NCBI RefSeq assembly: GCF_003004665.1
Contig: NZ_MUHY01000001.1
Coordinates: 372,001 to 436,000, forward strand
Direction of reading: 5' to 3'
Source of the DNA: Candidatus Pandoraea novymonadis
GTDB taxonomy: Bacteria > Pseudomonadota > Gammaproteobacteria > Burkholderiales > Burkholderiaceae
Length of the DNA stretch: 64,000 nucleotides
Shown: positions 9,080 through 17,897 of the stretch, one piece after another
Position numbering within the stretch: the first letter of the stretch is position 1
Layout: every line of letters begins with the position of its first letter
Translations under genes and position numbers: made by a program
The notes under the pieces: model-generated
What the model was told of the DNA's origin: nothing
The model's input: the letters and a program-made list of their open reading frames with translations, nothing else
Database searches by the model: none

Positions 9080-9700
9080 GAAGTTCATTTTTGGTAATTA
9101 TGCACCCAAAGAGAAGCATGGGAACGGCGATCGTGAAACACCTATTCCTATCTGGAGAAACAGAGTAGCTAGTCTGGATTCTGTTTCGAAAAAAATCAGA
9201 CTAGAAAAATAAGATGAACTACTCGGTCATATATGCATTTTCAGATTGAAGCCCAGTTCTGGTAGAAACGTCGTTTATAAAATATTCGTTTTACATATAT
9301 GATATAGCGCAAAAATGGCTTTTTTGCATTTTAATATCAAGTTATTTAAAGTTATTTATTCTTGAACGTTTTGGAATGTTATTTCATACGAAAATGTTCT
9401 TTATTTGACGTAGTAAGTATGATCAAAATTTCAGTTAAATATTGAGATAATTTTAATCAAGCGATTATATTTTTATATTGATCACTTCATCGATCTACCA
9501 AGTATTCTTCGATTTTTCTTTCTGAGTATTTCGCATAGACGATTTCTATAAATTATTTATAATAATCACCATACAGGTGTTTTAATCTCTAAAAAATAAA
9601 GTGTATTTTTTGATTCTATAGATACAGAAATCCCATATGGTCATGCGGATGACGTCGCATAGACGATCGAAAATCCCCAAAGGAAAGGATCCTCCATAGA
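9080..9700. other. Long AT-rich region upstream of the biotin operon
   Basis: About 620 bases with no recognised gene. It contains interleaved inverted repeats just after the tRNA (9157-9204), a 7-bp hairpin GCAAAAA/TTTTTGC at 9309-9327, and two exact copies of the 13-mer TCGCATAGACGAT at 9531-9543 and 9655-9667. The second copy is 34 bases before the P450 start. The near-palindrome TTATTTATAA at 9553-9562 lies between the copies. The operon promoter should be here but was not resolved. Confidence 0.45.
9157..9204. repeat. Interleaved inverted repeats downstream of tRNA-Thr
   Basis: GAAACAG (9157-9163) pairs with CTGTTTC (9181-9187), and CTAGTCTG (9169-9176) pairs with CAGACTAG (9197-9204). 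The pairs cross one another, so in RNA they would be mutually exclusive hairpins or a pseudoknot. The second stem is not followed by T residues on the plus strand, but on the minus strand the sequence beyond its arm is T-rich. Confidence 0.45.
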
Positions 9701-10978
9701 ATGAATCTCATCACAGGCACTAAGGTACATTCGCATCCTCTTAATGAATCATGGGAAGAAGCTCCTGTTTGGAGCGAAGTATATTGCAAGGGTGCATGGG
9801 TATTGAGTAGCTATCGTGATGTTGCCGCGGCCCTGCGCGACCCGCGATTTTCTGTAGCCCGTGCGGCACGCTGGGTCAACAGCAGCATTGATCCAACCAA
9901 AATCGCTGATCAACATCAGCGTCAAGATAAGAATGCATTGCGTGAATTCAAGCGTCTCCTCTCTCGCTCTCTGCTATTTATTGACGGTCATGCTCATATT
10001 CGACTACGTCGCGCAATTGCCGGCGAGTTTAACAGTACTGCTTTGCAGAAGCGAGCTCCCAGAATTTCTGGGATTGTGGATCAACTTATCAAAAATATTA
10101 TTTCTAAAGCGACACTAGATTCAACTGGTAGACAGACGATCCATTTCGACTATATCAGCGAGTTTGCCCAACCGATTCCTGCATTAGTAATTGCTGACTT
10201 GATGGGCGTTACTCCAGAGATTCAATCACAATTTATAAAGTCAGCAAGCAGCATTGCCACTTTCATCGGAAGTCCTATACCAACGATAGAACAAGCCTTT
10301 GCTGCACAGGAAGCTTTAGTAAAAATACGTGACTACTTCAACCAGATGCTGAATCAACCCAACTTACTAGATAGTGAAAGCATAACTGCCAAGCTTTTGA
10401 AAAAAAAACAAAAAGGTCAGATTTCAACAGTTGAGATGTTAGCTCAATCCTGCACTTTACTCTTTGCTGGTTATGAAACGACTCGTCATCTTCTTGGGAA
10501 TGGAATGCTGGCTTTACTTCGTCACCCAGCGCAATGGAAATCATTACAGAATTCACCGGAGCTCCTACCAAGGGCGTTGCGAGAATTGTTGCGTTACGAT
10601 AGCCCAATCCAATACACTGGGCGCCGGCTACGGCAGGATGTCTCTATCCAAGGATGCCTTCTACGCAAAGGACAACTTGCCATCTTAGATATTGCATCAG
10701 CTAATCGTGATCCAAGATGCTTCATTTCACCAAATCGACTAGATATCAACCGCGATGAAAGAAATCATCTGTCGTTTGGTTATGGTCCTCACGCCTGCGT
10801 TGGTGCCACACTCACTTATATGGAAGCTAACATTGCTTTCCAAAGTTTAATGAAAGCTCTTCCTCGTCTTCAGCTCACTTCTGATAAGCCGCTATGGCAA
10901 AGCAACAAGGCATACCACGGGTTAACATCACTTCCACTGACTTGTGTTTTAACACCTCAAATATCCTTAGCTTCCTAA
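9701..10978 (+). CDS. Cytochrome P450 heading the biotin operon (possible BioI-like role)
   Basis: A soluble 425-residue P450 with no N-terminal membrane segment. Diagnostic motifs: I-helix oxygen-activation AGYETT (256-261), K-helix ELLR (Glu295-Arg298), and the heme loop FGYGPHACVG (359-368) with the cysteinate ligand Cys366. It ends 27 bases before bioF, which has its own ribosome site, so it is almost certainly co-transcribed with bioF-bioA-bioD. In Bacillus the P450 BioI cleaves acyl-ACP to pimeloyl-ACP, the acyl substrate of BioF; a similar job is inferred here from position only. The redox partner is unknown. AGGAAAGG lies rather far (about 14 bases) from the chosen ATG. An unrelated oxidation is possible. 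Confidence 0.85.
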   Translation: MNLITGTKVHSHPLNESWEEAPVWSEVYCKGAWVLSSYRDVAAALRDPRFSVARAARWVNSSIDPTKIADQHQRQDKNALREFKRLLSRSLLFIDGHAHIRLRRAIAGEFNSTALQKRAPRISGIVDQLIKNIISKATLDSTGRQTIHFDYISEFAQPIPALVIADLMGVTPEIQSQFIKSASSIATFIGSPIPTIEQAFAAQEALVKIRDYFNQMLNQPNLLDSESITAKLLKKKQKGQISTVEMLAQSCTLLFAGYETTRHLLGNGMLALLRHPAQWKSLQNSPELLPRALRELLRYDSPIQYTGRRLRQDVSIQGCLLRKGQLAILDIASANRDPRCFISPNRLDINRDERNHLSFGYGPHACVGATLTYMEANIAFQSLMKALPRLQLTSDKPLWQSNKAYHGLTSLPLTCVLTPQISLAS

Positions 10979-11005
10979 TAAAGGATTTATTAGAGGAGAA
11001 TTGCT

Positions 11006-12172
11006 ATGAATGATTTTCAGGCAATGCTCATGCGTATGGAGTCACAATGTTTGTTACGCACACGTCGCATCATTGAAGGCCCACAGAACCCTTCTTTACG
11101 TGTCAATAATCAATCCTTTCTTTCATTTTGTAGCAATGACTATCTCGGCCTAGCAAATCATCCTAACCTAATTGCAGCGATAATAACCGGTATGTCTGAA
11201 TTCGGTGTAGGTAGCTCATCCTCAGCCCTTATTTGTGGACATACAAAGGCTCATGAAGATTTGGAGCAAACATTAGCTGCATTTCTCGAGATACCAAGGG
11301 TCATTTATTTTTCAAACGGATACATGGCTAATCTTGGTGTAATCAGTGCACTTGTGGGGCCTGGAGATACAATATTCTGCGACCGTCTGAATCATGCTTC
11401 CTTAATTGATGGAGCCCGACTTTCCCGTGCTGAATTCAAGGTATATGCGCACAGTGATGTTTTCAAGCTAGAAAAGCTTCTACAGAAATGCAAAAGTCCT
11501 AGTAAACTTGTGGTAACCGATGCCGTTTTTAGTATGGATGGAGATATCGCTCATTTAGCAGAATTGATTACTATTTGCGAGCGTTACGATGCATGGTTAC
11601 TCGTCGATGATGCTCACGGTTTTGGTGTTCTTGGCCCGCATGGGAAGGGCAGCCTGCATCACTTTGGGTTGAAATCGGAGCAGCTTCTTTACATGGGTAC
11701 GCTAGGGAAAGCAGCAGGGGTTGCTGGTGCATTTGTTGCAGCCAATCGACATATCTCAGATTGGCTTCTTCAGCGAGCGCGTACTTATATGTACACCACA
11801 TCTAACCCTGCGCTTCTCGCCACAGCAGCATCTGCGGCACTGCCTCTAATTTACGAAGAGGAATGGCGACGTATTAGGCTCCGGACGTTAGGCAAAAAAT
11901 TACAAAAAGTCTTGTATGGGCTGCCATGGCCATTAATACATTCGAAAACTGCCATCCACCCAATAATCATAGGCGATAATCAGACCACCCAAACTTTAGC
12001 AAGCATGCTGAAAAATCAAGGCATTTGGGTACCTGCAATCTGTCCACCCACTGTCCCTGATGGAACAGCACGTTTACGTATTTCCCTCAGTGCATTGCAT
12101 ACAGAGGACGATGTGATATGCCTAGCAAAGGCACTGATGAAGATCGCAACTGTCCTAAAGGTTGAGCGATAA
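11006..12172 (+). CDS. bioF: 8-amino-7-oxononanoate synthase BioF
   Basis: A PLP enzyme that condenses pimeloyl-ACP (or -CoA) with L-alanine to give KAPA, the first biotin-ring step. The 388 residues have the alpha-oxoamine synthase pattern: SNDYLGLA (43-50), the glycine-rich GSSSSALICGHT (69-80), DDAHGFGVLG (201-210), and the PLP lysine in TLGKAAGVAG (Lys235). AGAGGAGAA lies seven bases before the ATG. The stop is one base short of the bioA ATG, indicating translational coupling. The sequence shows no break or missing residue. Confidence 0.96.
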   Translation: MNDFQAMLMRMESQCLLRTRRIIEGPQNPSLRVNNQSFLSFCSNDYLGLANHPNLIAAIITGMSEFGVGSSSSALICGHTKAHEDLEQTLAAFLEIPRVIYFSNGYMANLGVISALVGPGDTIFCDRLNHASLIDGARLSRAEFKVYAHSDVFKLEKLLQKCKSPSKLVVTDAVFSMDGDIAHLAELITICERYDAWLLVDDAHGFGVLGPHGKGSLHHFGLKSEQLLYMGTLGKAAGVAGAFVAANRHISDWLLQRARTYMYTTSNPALLATAASAALPLIYEEEWRRIRLRTLGKKLQKVLYGLPWPLIHSKTAIHPIIIGDNQTTQTLASMLKNQGIWVPAICPPTVPDGTARLRISLSALHTEDDVICLAKALMKIATVLKVER

Positions 12173-12173
12173 T

Positions 12174-13517
12174 ATGAACACCTCAAAATCTTCTGCTCTC
12201 ATTCTACGTAGTTTGCGTAGTGTTTGGCATCCCTGCACACAGATGCAACATCATGAAACTATGCCACTCATTCCTATCGTCCGTGGGAAAGGCGCATGGC
12301 TCTATGATGCTGATGGTCGGCGATATCTGGATGCAATCAGCTCATGGTGGGTCAATCTATTCGGTCATGCTAATGATCGGATCAATAACTCGATCAAGGA
12401 GCAACTCGATTATCTGGAACATGTCATGCTAGCTGGTTTTACTCACGAGCCAGTTGTCACTCTGTCAGAAAAACTCTCAGCACTGACCAGCAATGCCTTA
12501 GGGCACTGCTTTTATGCGTCAGATGGTGCTTCCGCCGTTGAGATCTCGCTCAAAATGAGCGCACATGCCTGGCGCAACATAGGATATTCGAAGAAGCAGG
12601 AATTTGTCTGTCTACAGGGCAGTTACCACGGAGAAACGCTTGGTGCACTGGGAATCACCGATACCTCATTGTTTCGAGAGGCCTATGAGCCGCTAATTCG
12701 AGCTGCTCATGTCGTCCCCTCACCTGATTCACGTCAGGCTCGTGACGGCCAAACACCTAATGATGTTCTTCAACATGCGCTAGATACACTTCAATCTCTT
12801 TTAGAAAGACGTGCAAACCACATTGCTGCAGTAATTGTAGAGCCAATGGTCATGTGTGCTAATTCTATGGCAATGTATGATGCTTCATACCTACAAGGAT
12901 TACGTTCTTTGTGTAATCGTTATCATGTCCACCTCATCGCTGATGAAATCGCTGTCGGATGTGGACGAACAGGGAAATTTTTTGCCTGCGAGCAAGCCGG
13001 TATTTGGCCAGATTTGCTTTGTCTATCTAAAGGTATCAGTGGAGGTTATCTTCCGCTATCCTTAGTCATGGCAAGCGCTGATATATATAGCGCATTCTAC
13101 GATACAGATTTACATCGTGGTTTTTTACATTCCCATTCCTACACAGGTAATCCACTAGCATGCCGCGCGGCCCTTGCAACGCTATCCATATTTGAAGAAG
13201 ACAACATCATCGAACGCAACCGTGTCTTAGCAGAATATATTAACGTTGCACTACAGCCCCTCGCCCAACATCCAGACTTTCATCATTTCCGCCAGCAGGG
13301 TATGATTTGGGCATGTGATGCGATCATCAACGATTCAGAAAATACCAGAACGTTTGCTCACCGGTTTTATACAGAGGCAACTAAGCAGGAACTCCTCATT
13401 CGTCCAATTCGGAAAACCGTTTACCTCATGCCTCCGTACATTCTAGATACCGAAGAAATTGATATCCTTGCATCGCGCATAAAGCGAGTCGCTGATAATG
13501 TCATGTATGGGGTTTAA
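12174..13517 (+). CDS. bioA: Adenosylmethionine--8-amino-7-oxononanoate transaminase BioA
   Basis: Transfers the amino group of S-adenosylmethionine to KAPA to form DAPA. The product has 447 residues from the ATG at 12174, chosen over an in-frame TTG at 12162 inside bioF. Seen: WHPCTQMQ (18-25), the substrate-site ISSWW (55-59), YHGETLGALG (151-160), IADEIAVGCGRTG (255-267) and the PLP lysine in LSKGISGGYLPLS (Lys286), all typical of Burkholderia-type BioA. It is the third gene of the P450-bioF-bioA-bioD unit; two bases separate its stop from bioD. Confidence 0.96.
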   Translation: MNTSKSSALILRSLRSVWHPCTQMQHHETMPLIPIVRGKGAWLYDADGRRYLDAISSWWVNLFGHANDRINNSIKEQLDYLEHVMLAGFTHEPVVTLSEKLSALTSNALGHCFYASDGASAVEISLKMSAHAWRNIGYSKKQEFVCLQGSYHGETLGALGITDTSLFREAYEPLIRAAHVVPSPDSRQARDGQTPNDVLQHALDTLQSLLERRANHIAAVIVEPMVMCANSMAMYDASYLQGLRSLCNRYHVHLIADEIAVGCGRTGKFFACEQAGIWPDLLCLSKGISGGYLPLSLVMASADIYSAFYDTDLHRGFLHSHSYTGNPLACRAALATLSIFEEDNIIERNRVLAEYINVALQPLAQHPDFHHFRQQGMIWACDAIINDSENTRTFAHRFYTEATKQELLIRPIRKTVYLMPPYILDTEEIDILASRIKRVADNVMYGV

Positions 13518-13519
13518 CC

Positions 13520-14197
13520 ATGTCTTCTAAGTATAAAGGTTATTTTGTCGTAGGCACGGACACAGGAGTAGGTAAAACATTAGTCAGTACAGGGCTCCTC
13601 CATCACTTCGCGAATAAAGGATATCGTGCTGTAGGTATGAAACCAGTAGCATCAGGCGCCGTTTTTAATTCCGGAGCTTGGCAAAATGACGACGTAACGG
13701 CTTTGCGAGAAGCTTCTAATGTAGATGTGCCAATCGCCTTAAATAATCCCTATCTGCTACGCGAACCCACGGCCCCACATATCGCAGCAGCCACAGAAGG
13801 GATTCAAATCAAAGTTAATCACATACAACATTGCTATCGTGCTCTTCAGAAATATGCTGACTCAGTTATTGTGGAGGGTATTGGCGGATTCCTTGTTCCG
13901 CTCAATGAAAACGTTCACATGGGTCATCTCGTCACGATACTTGAATTACCTGTTATTTTGGTCGTTGGGATTCGGTTAGGATGTATTAATCATACTTTAC
14001 TAACCACCGAGGCAATTTCCGCCAGAGGCATCAGCATGGTCGGCTGGATTGCTAATATTGTCGATGCCGAAATGAGACAGATTGACGCCACAATCAATTG
14101 TCTAAAAAAACGCATTCAATCACCAATGCTTGGATACATTCCTTGGCTATCTAGCTCAAAAGCGACTAATGTTGCCCAATTTATTAGGTTACCGTAA
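13520..14197 (+). CDS. bioD: Dethiobiotin synthetase BioD
   Basis: ATP-dependent closure of the ureido ring of DAPA to dethiobiotin. The 225-residue protein begins with the P-loop GTDTGVGKT (12-20), then has GMKPVASGA (the substrate/phosphate lysine) and VEGIGGFLVPL, the family's second conserved block. It is the last gene of the operon. BioB, needed for the final sulphur insertion, does not follow as it does in many Burkholderia, so it must be elsewhere or absent. Confidence 0.95.
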   Translation: MSSKYKGYFVVGTDTGVGKTLVSTGLLHHFANKGYRAVGMKPVASGAVFNSGAWQNDDVTALREASNVDVPIALNNPYLLREPTAPHIAAATEGIQIKVNHIQHCYRALQKYADSVIVEGIGGFLVPLNENVHMGHLVTILELPVILVVGIRLGCINHTLLTTEAISARGISMVGWIANIVDAEMRQIDATINCLKKRIQSPMLGYIPWLSSSKATNVAQFIRLP

Positions 14198-14338
14198 TAA
14201 AAATTTTGCAGTAAAAAGTAACGCTAATATGATGAAATTAGCTGCCAATGTGTTTATTAGGTGCATATGAGGCAAACGATAATGCCAATCCGACCTACAG
14301 GCTATCTAAGCCTACATAAATTTTCAACAGATAAACTC

Positions 14339-15100
14339 CTAGATTTTAGTGAAAATCTCGCCGTGAGACGCAGATCGTGAACCTGGCATTGGTAGATTGC
14401 TACTACCACGATAAGCAAAAACCACGGAAAATTTTGTATTTTTACCTTCATTTCGGCTTGCTTCATGAAACAAACCACTGTGGAAAAGGACAACATCGCC
14501 TTGTGAAAGTTCTACTTGGATACTATGTTCAAAAAGTTTCCGATTCTCCGGAACTTCAGGCCGTAGAAAATCAAGCGCATCAAGTTGATAAGGAGCAATC
14601 ATCTCATGATGTGAACCTGGGATGAAACGCAATGCCCCATTGGTAGCAGTCTCAGTGCCAAGTGCGAGCCACACGGACACAAGATCGTTGCGATTGAAAA
14701 ACCAGTATCTAATGTCACGATGCCACCCTGTCGCCGTACCGAAATTAGGATGTTTAGTCATTACACAATTATGATGTGCAAGTGTTAGAACAACATCTTC
14801 TAAAAAGATTTGTTCGAGGGACTGAATAAGATCAGGATGAGTGGCCCAATGACGTAGATTATCGCTCCGATCATAAGCTTTAAGTAATCGCCGCACAGTT
14901 AGCCCGCCTTCTGCTTGTCGAGAATTCGGTGCACCCTCATAGCCTAGATCTGCTTCATATTCCAATGGTCCTCGACTTTGTTCTAGCTCCTGTCTTACAT
15001 CTGACAAAATATCTTCACAGTAATCCACCGAAGCATAGCGTGGCAAAATCAAGAAGCCTTTATCTTTAAACTCGGCGAGTTGGTGTGCGGTAAGCGCCAT
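14339..15100 (-). CDS. Phytanoyl-CoA dioxygenase (PhyH) family protein
   Basis: A 253-residue Fe(II)/2-oxoglutarate-dependent oxygenase. The iron triad is visible as WHRD (His127, Asp129) and a distal histidine in HSGLFHEASRN (His207 or His212), with the nearby arginine expected to bind 2-oxoglutarate. A closely similar protein is common in Burkholderia; its substrate is not known. It is convergent with bioD, 141 bases away. The ATG at 15100 (MALTAHQLAE) is preferred over an upstream start at 15151 because the family begins with this segment. A link with biotin synthesis is not shown. Confidence 0.88.
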   Translation of the reverse strand: MALTAHQLAEFKDKGFLILPRYASVDYCEDILSDVRQELEQSRGPLEYEADLGYEGAPNSRQAEGGLTVRRLLKAYDRSDNLRHWATHPDLIQSLEQIFLEDVVLTLAHHNCVMTKHPNFGTATGWHRDIRYWFFNRNDLVSVWLALGTETATNGALRFIPGSHHEMIAPYQLDALDFLRPEVPENRKLFEHSIQVELSQGDVVLFHSGLFHEASRNEGKNTKFSVVFAYRGSSNLPMPGSRSASHGEIFTKI

Positions 15101-15796
15101 AATAGACGATAAGTGTCGTATAGAAAAAGTACAAAATAGCACCCTCTGCAACGGAAACGGCTTATCATAAATCTGACTGAGGTCTGTAACGGTCTATAAT
15201 GCCTTGGAACACAAATCAATTTGTACATTGCAGAAAGAACCACCTAAACTTACAATATCAGAAAGGGATTGTCGAGGAAAAAATTGATTGCGAAAATCGT
15301 CAGTTTAAAGAAAAATCATGTAATTTTAGTAGTTCGCTCCCAGAAACGTACACTCGACCAAGCACCGCTTAGAAGGCAGTTAATTATTTAGTATGCTTAC
15401 ACTGGGCCATCAAAAAAAGTGATAAAATTCTGCAAAGTGGAAAACATAAGCAAGATATTATTTTAATAAATAAATTAAATATTAAGAATTAATAAAAATT
15501 CATAGATATGAATTACCAAAATTAGAAAATGGAGCTATCAGCTCCATTTTGGGTATTTAAGCGAATACCTAGCACTATTAAAATTTTATCCATTTACATC
15601 TCAAACACATCACAGATTTTCTAAAAATAATTAGCATATCCCCACTACCCTTACCCGGGTAGCTGAATAAGCTCAGTGTATAAGCAAGTGGTCAATTGTA
15701 CGAATAGAGAAGGAATACACCAATTACTCCCCTGGTATGCCCCTTAGTTAAATGATTTAAATTTAGGTATGCTTAAGATTGCTCCTACCAAAATCA
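15101..15796. other. Intergenic region containing an orphan terminator
   Basis: About 700 bases with no gene recognised in any frame. A perfect terminator-like hairpin stands at 15526-15550, more than 400 bases from the PhyH start and 246 bases from the tatD stop, perhaps left over from a lost gene. Confidence 0.45.
15526..15550. terminator. Orphan bidirectional terminator hairpin
   Basis: A perfect 11-bp stem, AAAATGGAGCT (15526-15536) and AGCTCCATTTT (15540-15550), with the three-base loop ATC. The A and T ends of the stem make it terminator-like on either strand. No gene ends close to it. Confidence 0.6.
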
Positions 15797-16570
15797 TCAA
15801 ACAGAAAAAAGTGCATGAAAATTATCAGAAGTTGCTTCTGCAATTGCCTCTACTGATTCACCACGCAATTTTGCGATAAATTCCGCGACATATTTAACAT
15901 AACTCGGTTGATTTAGCTTACCCCGATATGGGACTGGTGCGAGGTAAGGTGAATCCGTCTCGATCAACATTTTATTCAGCGGTACACGACGCACAACGTG
16001 CGTCAATTCTCCTGCATTCTTGAATGTGATAATACCTGAAAAGGAAATGTAAAAATTCTCTGCCAGTACCGCAGCAGCAAATTCCCAGCTTTCGGTAAAA
16101 CAATGTACAACTCCTCCGACTTCGCTCGCTTTTTCCTCGCGCATTAACCGTAGAGTATCTTGAGCTGCTGAACGAGTGTGAATAATCAGTGGTTTTTTTG
16201 CAATTTTCGCCGCCTGAATATGACGGCGAAAACGATTACGCTGCCATTCCATAGCCTCAATAGAATGGCTCTCCAAGCGGTAATAATCAAGCCCAGTTTC
16301 ACCGATAGCAACCACTTTTGGCATATTAGAAAGACGAATTAAATCGTTGACCGATGGCTCAAGCATATCCTTATGATCAGGATGTACACCAACAGATGCA
16401 TATATATTCTCATGTGAGGAGGCAATTGCCAGTACATCCGGTAGTGTTAATAAATCAACGGAAACACACAATGCATGACTCACCTGAGCCTCTCGCATTT
16501 TAGCTAGCAACTCAGGCATCTGAGTCGCTAGCTCTTGAAAATTAAGGTGACAGTGCGAATCAATAAACAT
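15797..16570 (-). CDS. tatD: TatD-family metal-dependent deoxyribonuclease/hydrolase (YcfH-like)
   Basis: A 257-residue TIM-barrel hydrolase. Metal ligands appear in DSHCHL (His6, His8), GETGLDYY (Glu of the conserved GEtGLD motif), HTRSA, VVHCFTES and ETDSPYLAP. The nearest E. coli relative is YcfH, which likewise sits after holB and tmk. The family has 3'-5' DNase activity and, for some members, D-aminoacyl-tRNA deacylase-like roles; the exact role here is not determined. It is the last gene of the mltG-tmk-holB-tatD set, separated from holB by 214 bases in which no pilZ-like gene was recognised. Confidence 0.92.
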   Translation of the reverse strand: MFIDSHCHLNFQELATQMPELLAKMREAQVSHALCVSVDLLTLPDVLAIASSHENIYASVGVHPDHKDMLEPSVNDLIRLSNMPKVVAIGETGLDYYRLESHSIEAMEWQRNRFRRHIQAAKIAKKPLIIHTRSAAQDTLRLMREEKASEVGGVVHCFTESWEFAAAVLAENFYISFSGIITFKNAGELTHVVRRVPLNKMLIETDSPYLAPVPYRGKLNQPSYVKYVAEFIAKLRGESVEAIAEATSDNFHALFSV

Positions 16571-16784
16571 TCTATATTAAATTTTATAAACGAAGTTTGA
16601 TGCGTGTACCAGTAAAAGTAGACTACACGACGAGGTTAAAATCAGAGTAGTTTAAAAATAAAAGTATCACTTGTAGCTCCGAGCTAATACGCACAAATAT
16701 GCTAGTAGCCTTGTTCCAATTCTCATCGACCTAGGGATAAAGCTGATAGCGACAATCATGGTTTTGGTAGCGTATGAGAGGTAA

Positions 16785-17822
16785 TTAGACACTACCTACA
16801 TCTGTAAAAAGTTGTTGATACTTCAAAAATAATGCCTCGAGTAATACATTTTTATTCAGTGGATGATTTTGGAATTCACGTTGCTGCTCAAGCTCACGTA
16901 AAAATCCAAGTAAACGGAGATTGTCGGTATTATGCCCACAGCGTTCTAACTGTTCTATACGAGCAGGGAAAAATCGTATTACACCAGTCATACGAGCCGA
17001 AAGCAAATCAAAACACCATCGTTGCAATGTAACAAGAATATCTATCAAACTTCGTTTATACAATTTTTCGGCGCAAGTGAATACGTCGAGTGCTGCCCCT
17101 TTCTCTAGCTGTATGAGCAAATGATTGCGCCAAAGACGTTCCTCAGGAGTGCTTAGTAGAAGTGCGTGCAGTGGAGCGCCTCCAGCTTCTGTTAAAATGG
17201 ACATCGCTTCCCCATAATCAAGGACAGCCGAAGACATTAACCATTGCGTACTAGATTCTATATCTGGACGAGACAACACTATACGACGGCAACGACTGAG
17301 GATTGTCGGTAACAAGAGATTTCGCCCTGTCGTTACAAGAATAAAAATAACACCTTCAGGTGGTTCTTCCAACGTCTTAAGCAAAGCGTTGGCAGCGTTC
17401 ATGTTCAAAGACTCTGCAGGATAAAGCACAGCAACACGATTTCCATGTCGATGACTACCTAAGTTTGCAAAATCGATTAAATGACGCACCTGCTCAATTT
17501 TTATCTCTTTACTGAGAATATTCGGTTTCTTTTTCATGTTGTTATCCGACTTTGCCTCCTCAGATAACAACCCAATGAATATTTCAGGATAAACAGCTCG
17601 AAAATCAGGATGGTTTCCCTTAATGAACCATTGGCATGCGGTACATTTACCACAGGGTTGTAGATCACTCCGTACTGCTTCGCAAAGGAGTCCTTGTGCG
17701 AAGTGGAATGCCAACTCAATCTCACCGGTGCCAGGCAGAGCTTGTAACAACAGTGCGTGAGGTAAATGATCACGAAGATTAGCCAATCGAGACCAGTCAC
17801 GAGATTGCCACGAATACAGCAT
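16785..17822 (-). CDS. holB: DNA polymerase III delta' subunit
   Basis: A clamp-loader subunit of the replicative polymerase. The 345 residues start MLYSWQSRDW and include the zinc module with Cys47, Cys57, Cys60 and Cys63 (CGKCTAC at 57-63), the NAANALLKTLEEPP motif and ILSRCRRI (SRC motif). The P-loop region, LPGTGEIE, lacks the ATP-binding lysine, as is normal for delta'. It lies between tmk (75 bases upstream) and tatD in the conserved order. Confidence 0.93.
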   Translation of the reverse strand: MLYSWQSRDWSRLANLRDHLPHALLLQALPGTGEIELAFHFAQGLLCEAVRSDLQPCGKCTACQWFIKGNHPDFRAVYPEIFIGLLSEEAKSDNNMKKKPNILSKEIKIEQVRHLIDFANLGSHRHGNRVAVLYPAESLNMNAANALLKTLEEPPEGVIFILVTTGRNLLLPTILSRCRRIVLSRPDIESSTQWLMSSAVLDYGEAMSILTEAGGAPLHALLLSTPEERLWRNHLLIQLEKGAALDVFTCAEKLYKRSLIDILVTLQRWCFDLLSARMTGVIRFFPARIEQLERCGHNTDNLRLLGFLRELEQQREFQNHPLNKNVLLEALFLKYQQLFTDVGSV

Positions 17823-17897
17823 GCATCCCCTTATCTAACGAATTTAGGAGCAATAAATAGCGAGTGGAAGTTATCAAGTGCATCTATAAAATTATTC

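Noticed and set aside
9553-9562. TTATTTATAA as a BioR operator
   Set aside because: One mismatch to the usual box and located in very AT-rich DNA, and no bioR gene is seen in the window; recorded only as context in the repeat finding.
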